Part shown: piece by piece, positions 47,965-57,632 of the stretch
How the letters are laid out: every line of letters begins with the position of its first letter
Numbering within the stretch: position 1 is the stretch's first letter
Assembly: GCA_025617375.2 (NCBI GenBank)
Contig: JAMYGW020000018.1
Coordinates: forward strand, 36,001 to 100,000
Direction of reading: 5' to 3'
DNA length: 64,000 bases
From: Acarospora socialis
Taxonomy: Eukaryota; Ascomycota; Lecanoromycetes; Acarosporales; Acarosporaceae
The notes under the pieces: generated by a model
The model's database searches: none
Seen by the model: only the letters and a program-made list of their open reading frames with translations
Told to the model about the DNA's origin: nothing
Translations under genes and position numbers: made by a program

Positions 47965-48630
47965 ATGGAGTCTCTCTTCCTTGCAACAGCACACCTCCCA
48001 CCAACTCTCTACCGCATTGATTATGCCAAATCACAGACCAGCTTCAATCCTTCAGAGGGCTTCATCGCCTCCAATTCTACCGCTCCGCCGCTCCTTGAGT
48101 CTGCATCTCTCCGTGCAGCCCTTGCCTCCCACGCAAGCTGGGTACGGGTCCCGAGCCCTTTCATTTCCACGTTTGCCGACGAGCGTCACGCGCGCAACTG
48201 GGCGTTAGCCCGCCGAGACGTCTCGGCTCGCATGATGGTGATTGACACAACACGCTTGCCAGGCCGGCAGGTCGTGCGTGCTGTCGATGCCTACCGGAAA
48301 TTCGGAATAGAGGTGTCGGCAACAGCATGGGATGAGGACGAGTATCTGTGTCTGAACAGAATCCCAGCCGCGGCGGTGAAGAGGGAAATTGGACATGACG
48401 AGTTAGTGGACGCCCGGGAACGAGGTGAGAAATCTAAACTCGGCATGGAAGGGTGCTAAAGAATTGCAGAGAGAGAGGCGCAGCTGGAGCAACAGGGGCA
48501 TTGGTGGAGGGTTTATAATGATCCGCACTATCGTCACGACGCCGAGCTCGGCTGGTATGATTCTGACGACGAGGCGGAGCTGAGAAATACCAACGACGAC
48601 ATCATAAAGATGATCGAGGGTGACTGGTAG
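47965..48630 (+). CDS. DUF7587-like protein of unknown function
   Basis: Two exons, 47965..48424 and 48470..48630, 206 aa. The 45-bp intron (GTGAGA...TTGCAG, with GCTAAAG as branch site) keeps frame and replaces an early stop by a longer C-terminus. The protein begins MESLFLATAHLPPTLYRIDY, then SQTSFNPSEGF and a WVRVPSPFISTFADERHARNW block. This matches what I know as the fungal DUF7587 pattern (LYR.D...S.T.....GF, then SPFIS). The C-terminal exon is acidic with HWWRVYNDPHY and YDSDDEAEL. There is no signal peptide. The function is unknown; this family is common near fungal accessory regions. Confidence 0.75.
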
Positions 48631-50147
48631 CTGAGACATGACTTGGGATCTGGGCGTGTCATGGTTATCCTATACTATTACACCTTCTTTCATTCTGACC
48701 TTACAGAACCTCATTGCAGTCGTGGGTTGACTCACAGAGCCATGCCGATATTATCTTTGCGAGTCTGGCAGCAAATTATGTCCATTTCTCTACATATATT
48801 TTCCATCTCAGCATCAAGGCCTACGCTGAGTTATTATACTGCTCACGGTTTTTTGGGATGCCCCTGCCTGCTCTTGTTACTCAAGCATCATGCTAACCTC
48901 TCAATCTGGTTTGAGGTCCTTGGATCTCGGTGCAGGCAGTGCCTCGGACTAAATGTATGTAGCCCGAGGCCAAATGTCAGATGTCGTGGCACACTCTAGC
49001 GAAGTCAGTACTCAGACATCTGCAATTCTCTGACAAACTTATATATAACATCAACATGGATACAGTCAAAGGATCGTCTCAATGAATGTTCTGATCTATT
49101 GTAGACCATTGTTTACACTCATACTTGGCCACAGTGTGTCACGACATCTGACAATTGCCCTCGGCCTTGCAACCTTTCGCGAGTGATATCGTACGCCAGA
49201 ATGAATCAACTAATCTGCCAGGGCCTACGAGTAGCTAGGCCCGAACTAGGATATCTGGGACTTTACAGTACGGATGATGCATACTTGACCCTACTGCCGT
49301 AGCGACATCCCACCGCTCCTCATCCTAGACCTACCAATAACTTATCATATCTCGAAAGTGCCACTCCGTGTGCGAAGCGACACCTGACCGCCCACGGCCA
49401 TGATGTTTCCGGACAAAGACGGTCGAACGAAAGGCCCAGAATATGTCCGTCAGGCAATGAAGCGCGACGCGGGGGACGGGTGTGGACGGGATGAGGTGGG
49501 TGCGGCGTGTTGTAGAGGGGGGATGGGGTTGGGTTTTGGTGGATTGAGGTTGAGATTGAGAATCGATAGGGGGGGTTAGATGGTCGGCAAGGGGAGAAGG
49601 TGAGAGATTCGGCCTGGGTTGTGACTACGCGGTAGATAGATCATTGACTTTACTATATCCCGTAAGAGACCAACCTGGTGGGTGAAGTGTGAGCGGGAGG
49701 AGAGGGAGGTAAGTAGAAGTGAGGATGTGTAGCCAGAGATACAGTAGATGGGCATGTAGAGATTGACAAATGTAGGCTAGGTAGGCGGTAGGATGAGGTG
49801 ATTGAGAAGACGATGGGAATGGAAAGGAACACTTGGCCAACGTGATGGTGTAAGGTAGTAATCAACAAAGTGCTGTACCAGTGAGTAAGAATTTCGATGC
49901 ATTCCATTACTTGACTGTAGACTCAAACCAACGGTCCAACTGCGTGCTCATGCAAGGCAACCTTCTTATCAACGCATTGTACAGTCTCCGTTCCTCCATT
50001 ACCTTCCCTTCTATTGAATTGAGGAGTATGGTGCGAAAATTTCTTTATGACGACTAAGGATATAGCTGTTCGTCAACACGCGCGACATTGTCCAACCCAA
50101 CGACAAGCGCAAAGTCACTTCTTGTAGAGCTGCATTCTGTCCCTTGT
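48631..50147. other. Gene-poor convergent region
   Basis: 1.5 kb between the 3' ends of the DUF7587-like gene (+) and the gene at 50148-51526 (-). 49470-49620 is G-rich on the plus strand. Short open frames exist on both strands without any signature. Nothing functional is recognised. Confidence 0.5.
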
Positions 50148-51526
50148 TTACTCGGAGCAACTCTCCGGATAAGGATCAATGCCATCGACCTCTGATTGGT
50201 CTTCGTCTGTACCGTTGGTTCCAACGTCGTCTTCATCTTCGTCCTCATTCCCTTCCTCATCACCAGGCCCGTCCTCATCCTGACCCTCACCCTCACCCTC
50301 ACCTTCACCATCACATAGACCCTCGTCCTCATCCTCATCCTCGGTCTCGGTCTCAGTCTCGGTCTTCTCCTCGTCACCCCGAGCCTCATCGCGGAAATGA
50401 CCACGCCCGTCCGAATCCGAATTTGGCGCTCTCTCCTCTGAACTCCGATTCCAAGTCCACTTTCCCCATCTCGCATTCCTCTCCGCCTCGTAGTTTGCAT
50501 CGTTGATCGACTAATACTTCCCCTTCCACTTCGAAACCTGATCGCTGAGATCATGGATGAAAGATGGCCCCGGCGTCAACAGTCCCATTATCGTAAACGT
50601 CCCGACAGGATCCCAATACATAGAACCGGTGATTTTGCCATGTCCCAGAAACGTAAACTCCGCAACATTCTCGTGCCCATACGTCGTCTCGCCTTCTCCG
50701 GTCTCGCGGCCTCGCCAGTGGAACTTAACCGTGCGGTCTGTCGCCGTCAAGACGGAACGGGAGCGGAGCGTGCCTTCGATATTACCGAAGTCGAAGGAGC
50801 CCCAGAGATGGGCACCCGTCGACGACAGAGCAAGTTTCAGCACGAGCGGATTCGGACAGTCCCACCCATCCAAAACCCCGGGTGCGGCGATCCGATAGGA
50901 ACCGCATCGCTCGATTGGTGGCAGCGGAGCCGACCTCTGCCCAGTGAGATCAGCAGCAGCCTCCGAGGATGCAGAATGGCGGGTCGATCATCTGCATTAA
51001 ACATTACCTTCTTGGACGTAGTCTTGCGAACCTCCGCAACCACGTCCTCTTCCTCCCTCTTCCTCTTCGTGCGCTTCAAATCCTCCGCCGCCCTCTCACG
51101 CTCCTTCTCCGCGTAGTACTCCTTTCTCGCCGCGGCATTCTCCGCCGCGAATCGAGCCACCAGGTCGCGTTCCAACCTCAGATGGCCTTCGGGAACGGTG
51201 AGCGTACCATTGTTCGCTTCGAAGGCGGCGAGTAATGCTCTTTTGGCCGGGCCCTTCGCCTTGAAGGGCTTGAGGCCATAGTGTACGAGTTGTGCTTCGT
51301 AGAAAGCGCCTGTTGGATCTTTATGGGGTGGCGGTTGGTGGACTCGTGGCTTGCCTTGCTTCGTGAGTACAGGGCCGGGGTCGATATAGGTTAAAAGCTC
51401 GTAAAGACGATCGCTCGCACATCTTGCGTGTCTGTTGACTTCCAGGTTGTGCCCGTCATGCGTAAACGGTGGAGAGGAGATCGGTGAGGCGAGGATTCGG
51501 TCGTGATAACTAGAGTGGCAAGACAT
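50148..51526 (-). CDS. Conserved fungal protein of unknown function with in-frame TAG
   Basis: Exon 1 is 51526..51008; the 71-bp intron 51007..50937 (GTAATG...GGCAG) keeps frame; exon 2 starts at 50936. Read strictly, the protein stops at TAG 50513-50511 (314 aa). The same frame stays open for 120 more codons to a TAA at 50150-50148. That extension encodes YEAERNARWGKWTWNR, then an acidic Glu/Asp/Gly tail, and looks coding. A 48-bp in-frame intron (5' GTATTA, 3' GAG) could also remove the TAG but has a poor acceptor. The N-terminus is basic and helical (KGPAKRALLAAF; Lys/Glu-rich coiled coil). The C-terminal half is beta-rich (HLWGSFDFGNIEG, TFTIMGLL). The function is unknown and probably intracellular. 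Confidence 0.62.
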
Positions 51527-51569
51527 GGCCTACACGGAGTTACATACACAGTGTGACGTAACGTACTCC

Positions 51570-52027
51570 GTACTCGTAGTGGTCAAAAGTCCCGGTGATT
51601 TCATGGATTCTCACCAGAATACATGGTTTCACATATATATCAAGACACACAATCAGCCTGAAAATTCTAGAAATCACACAGATGCTAGATTATTACTGGG
51701 GAAACAACCTCCACATTCAAAATCTACGGAATAAACTTGTCATTTCATCAAAATTTGTTACTGAAATCAAAAGACCAAAAAAGATCTGCTTGAATTGGTA
51801 TGAGAAACCACTGTTTGTGTTTGTTGTTGCACTTTGTCCAGTTTGTTTTTGATTACAGCACATCTTTGATATAGTTTTGGGTGGACAGATCATAATATTT
51901 TATGAATAACTATCACCAGTGTGAATTATATAATCAGATATATTGTGGTTGAACGGTAGACTCGTGAAAACCGTGTGTTCTGGTGAGAAATCACGAAACC
52001 ACCGGGACTTTTGACCACTACGAGTAC
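51570..52027. mobile_element. MITE-like element with ~60-bp inverted repeats
   Basis: Inverted repeats at 51570-51629 and 51968-52027 share GTACTCGTAGTGGTCAAAAG and continue for about 60 bp with a few mismatches. TA dinucleotides at 51571-51572 and 52025-52026 could be the Tc1/mariner-type target duplication. The 340-bp AT-rich interior has no coding capacity. Left-end differences are mostly loss of CpG or CpC. A further GTGACGTA inverted match lies just outside both ends. It sits 44 bp upstream of the start codon of the gene ending at 51526. Confidence 0.75.
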
Positions 52028-52375
52028 TACGTCACAAGGTCGCGAGGCGCAAGTCGCTATTCTGCCGGTGCTGTTCAACATCGAAGATTGAGAGTTCCTA
52101 CCTACAGTTACTCAAAGACGCTACTCCAAATCCATGTCACCTAAACCAGAAGTGGTTTGCATAACGCTTGAGACATGAGAGCAAGCTGGGGCGTCCCCAT
52201 GTTCCGGAGCATGATGCTCAGAATGCAGACTTCCCTAAATCTCGACATAATCCGAACGAACGTATATAGTCCATTATTAGGTACAACACAATGAGAGTCG
52301 GCATCTATAATACAAGCCCCAGAATCCCACACTCATCGATCCACCATCTCTCCATATCCAATCACTTTAGACAAT
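52028..52375. other. Intergenic region
   Basis: 3' side of the FAS1 gene and flank of the MITE. No gene or structure is recognised. Confidence 0.45.
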
Positions 52376-53660
52376 CTAAACATTGATGAAAGCTCCACCG
52401 GCGGCGAAGAGGGCGGCAGCGCCAATGGCACCGGTCCTCATCGGCATGGCGGCGGCGGACTTGGAGGAGGATTTGGCACCACCCGCGGCGGCGGACAACT
52501 GAGCGGCACCGGCACCGCCGGCAATGACGGAGGTCGGGGTCGCGACGCCGGAGGTGAAGGGCACGTCGGTGGCGGACGAGGCGCCGGAGAAGGCGGCGGA
52601 TTGCGAGGTCGCGCTCGCGACGGGCGTGGCGGTCGTCATGTTGGGGTTCAGGACGCTGCGAGTGTGGATTAGCTTGTTTGCCCTTGACGGAGGGACTCGG
52701 TCGGAGGAAGATACTTGTCAATGACGTGCACGACACCGTTGGCGACCAGGATGTCGGGCGTGATGACCTTGGCGGAGTTGACGAACAAGGAGCTGTTGAC
52801 CATGGAGACGGTCAGGCTCTCACCGTTCATGGCCTTGAGGCTGGTGCCGTTCTTCAGCATGGTCGAGTAACCGACGGTGCCGTTCACGACGTGGTACTCG
52901 AGGATGCGAGCAATCTCCTGGGTGGTCATGTTGGGCAGAGCCGAGCCGATGGCCTGGAAGGCGGCGTTGTTGGGCGCGAAGACGGTCACGTCCTTGGCGG
53001 TGTCGAGCGTCTGCACCAGCTTGGCGTTCATGAGCGCACCGGCGAGGGAAGTCAGGTTGGCGGCAACGGCGGTGGCGGAGACGTTCATCGGGATGGTGAG
53101 CAGGTTGTCGATGACGTGGATCACCCCTCCGGTGAAGTTCATGTCCTGTGGAAGAGGGATCAGTGTCGGACGCGTACTCGGTGAAAGTTACCACAACAAT
53201 AACATACAGCCTGCGTGACAGAGGAGTTGGCTTGCAGGCCCGAGAAGAACGTCACGTTTTTGCCGGTCATCAGAGCCTCGACACGCTGACCTCCAGTGAC
53301 GTTGGAGTACATGGGGTTGTTCAACATGGTCGGGATGAAGGACGTCATGTTGCCAATGGAGCTGGAGTTGTGCGTGCCATTGAGGACGTGGTACGTGAGC
53401 AGCGCCTGGAGCATGCCGGTGTTGTTGGTCATGGCGCTCATGGAGCTGTTGGACATCTTGCTGAAGGCCATGTTCGACGGGGCCAGGATGGTGATGTTGG
53501 TGGCATTGGACAACATCGAGACCAGTTGCGGGTTGGCCGAGACCGCGGTGGTGAGGCTTGACAGGTCCGGGTTGGATCCCAGAGCCGCTGTCAAGTTCAT
53601 CATTGACTGCGCGGAGGCTGTGGCGGCCAGAGCCGCGAAAGAAAGATGTTTGAATTGCAT
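52376..53660 (-). CDS. Fasciclin (FAS1) domain cell-surface protein, GPI-type
   Basis: Three exons, complement(52376..52655, 52715..53145, 53208..53660), 387 aa. The introns of 59 and 62 bp have GTAT donors and CAG acceptors and keep frame. MQFKHLSFAALAATASAQS is a signal peptide. Two FAS1 domains follow. The first is at about 20-150 (NITILAPSNMAF, LLTYHVLNGT); the second is at about 155-295 (GVIHVIDNLL, VTVFAPNNAAF, YHVVNGTVGY, GVVHVIDN). There are many N-glycosylation sites. The Ala/Ser/Thr-rich tail ends in a hydrophobic segment (GAIGAAALFAAGGAF) typical of a GPI signal. By family it is an adhesion or cell-wall surface protein outside the plasma membrane. The start is fixed by the signal peptide; upstream in-frame sequence is leader. 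Confidence 0.9.
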
Positions 53661-55828
53661 TTTGGGAAGAGTGATGGATCTGATTGCAACGCTGTGAAGA
53701 TTCAACGAAGGTGGATGGTTACGGGGGAAAGACTCGAGCAAAGATGTATGGCGAAAGGAAGCAGAAAGGTCTTAACTGAGATGAGAGAAGAGGAAAGAAT
53801 TTTACACGCGCCGTCTGCCTTGACCATAATAAAGACAGCGCCATTGCCAAGTTGCTGACGAGGCTAAGGATGAAGGGGAACTTTCCCAGTGGTTCATCAT
53901 AACACCAACCTGGAAGTAGACTGGCGGCGAATTGAAGGCGGGCCAGACCTCGTCAGTGTTTGGGTACTCCGTAATAGTACGTTTCTATAGGAAGATCTAT
54001 ATCGAACCGACCTATGACGAGGGTTCCCTGACCCCACAAGGCTCCAGAAAGGTAAGGTACTCGAAGTACCGCCATGCTGCTTGTAGACCAATTACCTCGC
54101 AGCGGTAACGACACATTGGGTGAAATCGTGCGCTGGGAGTAGTTAGATCGCTGGATTCCAAAGTGTTTCCATGACGTCCCAGAAATGCTAGCATCCAATG
54201 GCATTAGGGGCACCGGGACTGGGCAAAGGTCCAAGCGAGAAAGATTGATATTGCCAATCTTCTGGGCGACCAGTGTAACAATACAGAGAGGCCGGTGACG
54301 GCATTATCGAAATCTGATTGGATCTGAAGCCATAAATACCAGATCGGAGTGTTGTAGAACGGTCTCGATCCGTTCGACCAACGTAAAGTAATCTGCCAAG
54401 TGCCGTGCAGCTTTGATGACGTCTGCGATGAAGTCGGCGTCGAGGTACGAAGGTACTCTGTACCTGTAGATCATGACTGACTTCCGTGCGCAGCAGAAAC
54501 ACTGCGAGCACATTACTCAGCACTCGAGAGTAGAGTAGACCTTATCATTGACCAAAATATCTCGATCGATGAGTCCCTACCTCGCTCTGGCAGGATACTC
54601 TAGTACTACCCACAGTCCTACACAGTACGGAGGTAGATAAGTACTACCAAGTACTTGCTGTGCCTCAAAGCGAACCATGTGACGTGTGCCACAGCCACCT
54701 CCTTGTGCCAAACTGCTGTCTGCTGCAACTGGACCTGACCCGGTGAGCGTTTGGAAGCAGCGGCTCAGCCTTTGGGTTTGAGTTCGAAACCGACCATGCG
54801 CATGTTCGTGTTGACGTCATATGGAGTTGGTGATCGAGAGCGCCGTGCCGCTGTCACGTGACGATCATTGCCGCCAAGCGATAGGCGAGCGGGGCGAGCC
54901 TCACGCAGGTTGAACCGGTAATCTTGATTGTAGAGCCTTGCGCTGCAGTTGGAAGAGTCGACCACACGCATGTCTGAAGCATATCCTCTTGTCTCCAGAT
55001 CTGACATGTTCCCGAGTACCGTTGACCCACCATCGTTGCGGCCGGCCAGAGACCCGATGGCTTCAAGTCCGTCTTCGACCTCATTGAGCTCAAGCGCCAG
55101 TGTCCTCCTTCCGTAGGCCATCACACAACACGTTGGGGATGTGGCATCCAACGTGAACAGGTTATCTTCGGTCCGCGTGCCAAGCAGCTGGAAAGCGGAG
55201 GCTGTCGTACGGGAGGGGGTTACAACGCGTGGCGAGATAGTCCTACATGGGTAGACTTTCGGCGTGATAAGGGCATAGAGGTTGACCTGCCAGATGACCT
55301 GCCAGATCCGCGCAACGCTGTGCAGTGGCGATACGAGAAGGCTCCCAGCTCGCAGCTGCTTGAAGGTGTGGAAAATCTGGAAGGTCCTGAAGGCTGATTT
55401 CTACTTCACACATGTCAGCTCGCCATGCCGAATATCTTGTGTTCACCAGTTGTATGTGCAAATATCTCTGCTGCGAAAATGCCCGCTCTCCAAAGCAGAA
55501 TCAAGCCAAGGGACCTTTAACCCTTATATTGGAGAGCGAATTTGGCGGTGGCAGATTATGCCTCTCCTAGAAGTGAATGATATGGACGTGAATGAGTAAC
55601 ACATGTCGCGAGCACTTTTTGATTGATGTTGAACGCCGCGTGAATTTCTTCATGACGTGCCGTTGGAGTTCCGCCCAATACGTTTCGTCAATCACAATCT
55701 CATTGGACCATGACAACGTAAGGTGAGAGGAGTTGCCCTAACACTAGCGACGCGCCACCGTCCACCCACAGCACCTTGACCTTGCCAGTGAAAAAACAAC
55801 AAACTCCAGGCGTATAGTCAAAATCACC
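53661..55828. other. Large divergent intergenic region
   Basis: 2.2 kb between the FAS1 gene (-) and the gene at 55829 (+). An open minus frame at 54765-55151 (128 codons) has no recognisable motif and I leave it uncalled. 54590-54660 holds several GTACT-type short repeats. No RNA gene was found. Confidence 0.45.
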
Positions 55829-57230
55829 ATGTCTCAAGGGCCAAAAGGCGGTCCTACCAGCAAAAAGACAACGTTCAGCTTCCGCCAAGTGCCGTACACT
55901 CTCCCTCATATGAAGGCTGCAGAGCTGACAATGCTCCAACCCGATGACCTGATGGCAAAGCTCAGCAATTGCAACGCCCGTCTTCCGCCCAAAAAAGCAA
56001 GCTTGGAGTTCATCAGTGCGGCATTCAACGTCCTGTTTAATCGAATCCGGGGCGGCCAACGGGAAGCCAAGTGGAGGCAAGTTAAACGTCAGGTATTTAC
56101 GTGTATCCTACTCTCTACTTCAGGACTGATACTATCACAGTGGAAAGTGAACTTTGGTGCGTACAAGAGTCGCTCGAAGAAGAGGAAAAGCAGCAGAGCC
56201 AAAGTCCAACAGAAGGCACACACACCCGGGATTCAACAGAGTGTCGAAGCTTACAACAAGGAGAATGTTATTATCGACTCCCAGGACTGGTGGATATCAA
56301 GACGGTATAAGAGGAACTTCCAAAGTCTTGGGTTGCACAACTTCGGAAGCAACTTCATATCTATAAACCAGAACCATCCACGGGAGGATTTTACGCCCAG
56401 GGTTTTGATGCAAGCGTATGACGCCTATGTTAACCGCGCTCCAAACATCTCATCGGAGATCAGACAAGAAATGATGCATCGCGTAAGGCGCCCTAGTACA
56501 TCTTCAATTCGGCTCTTGCTAATCTTAAGTAGAAGAACTCTAAACGTGCGCAAGCATTTCTGCTAAAGTGTGGTAGACGGGCGGCGGCGGCCGAAGGTCG
56601 AGCGGAGAGGGAAGCCGCAGCCTGCTCAGCAGACAGCAGTAGTAACGACGGCGGGACGGAGACTGACGGGACGGAAACAAGAGGTGCAGGCGATAGTAGT
56701 GCCGAAGACACCGAAGACGATATGCAAGAGATTGTACCTGCCGCAGCCAGTTCCACCGCCAGCACGAGTATCGAAAGCCAGGGAGAAGGCCAGAATCCCG
56801 TTCAAAGCAGCAGTGAAGATGAAGGTGATAGCTCAAGCATCACAACCAGTAGCGAAACCGAGTCAGAGATCCAGGAGGTTATCAATGAAAGCCACGAAAT
56901 GTCGGACGGGCCAAGCGACAATGCCAACTACGACAGGATGAGTATTGATGACGACCGTGAGGATGATGAGGCGGGTTCCCGAAAGAGACATGTACGTATG
57001 CCCTGGAATATGCTGACGCTCCTGCTGACCATGACCAGCGTGAGAGCACTTCACCACTATCTACGCACGACCTCAATCAGTCCCAAGACACTCACCCGCC
57101 GCGAGCAAAGAGGTTACGCATGGCAAAATCCTGTAGCCCTACGAGGAGTAGCCCGAGTAGCACCGAACAGTATGGCCCAGGGCGGGATATCTTCTCAGCA
57201 TTGATGGATTACCTGGAGCAATTCCGTTAA
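55829..57230 (+). CDS. Unknown protein, basic N-half and acidic Ser-rich C-half
   Basis: Four exons: 55829..56092, 56141..56482, 56533..56991, 57039..57230; 418 aa. All three introns (47-50 bp) have GTATTT, GTAAGG or GTACGT donors and YAG acceptors, are phase 0, and give one continuous frame. The second intron has a TGCTAAT branch site. The N-terminal half is basic, with RSKKRKSSRAK as a likely nuclear signal and KENVIIDSQDWWISRRYKRN. Then an Ala/Glu-rich helix (AAAAEGRAEREAAA) leads to a Ser/Glu/Asp-rich acidic stretch (about 225-355). The tail is SPTRSSPSS-like and ends FSALMDYLEQFR. I recognise no domain. The mix suggests a chromatin- or nucleic-acid-associated protein, which is inference only. 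Confidence 0.65.
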
Positions 57231-57632
57231 GTGTGAAGTTGACACCGCATCGATGGTTTGAAGGGACAGTGTTGGAAGCTAGTACGATAAAAGAGTGTGA
57301 GCATCTCAGATAAAGGGCAATGCAAGGTAACTGAAGAGGCCGGCATTGCTTTTGAGGTCTAATGTAGAAGCTCACTGGCAAAAACGTGTGGAAAGAACGT
57401 GGTAGAATGGAAAAATATCACAGCGAAGGTATCGGATGTATTAAAAGTAAAAACGCATGGTAGCGACAGAGAGGAAACAAAGACTCCAAACGAGATCAGA
57501 ACATATGCGATGAGTTCTTTACCGATCCTTCTTCTCCTCCCATATTTTCTCATTGTCGCTTGTGCTATCTGATATCAAAACAATACTCGCCCGATATCTC
57601 TGCCAAGCTCCATCATGTACTCCTACTCCAGC
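57231..57632. other. Convergent 3' region
   Basis: About 0.4 kb between convergent gene ends. No exon or structure is recognised. Confidence 0.4.

Noticed and set aside
50281-50310. CCCTCA repeats suggestive of an interstitial telomere
   Set aside because: These are Gly-Glu codon repeats on the minus strand inside a coding-like acidic tail and do not match the usual CCCTAA unit.
50054-50554. Arg-rich minus-strand and His/Pro-rich plus-strand frames
   Set aside because: They are out-of-frame shadows of the acidic tail encoded at 50148-50510.
54765-55151. 128-codon minus-strand frame
   Set aside because: No recognisable motif, signal peptide or intron evidence; it could be real but cannot be supported from sequence alone.
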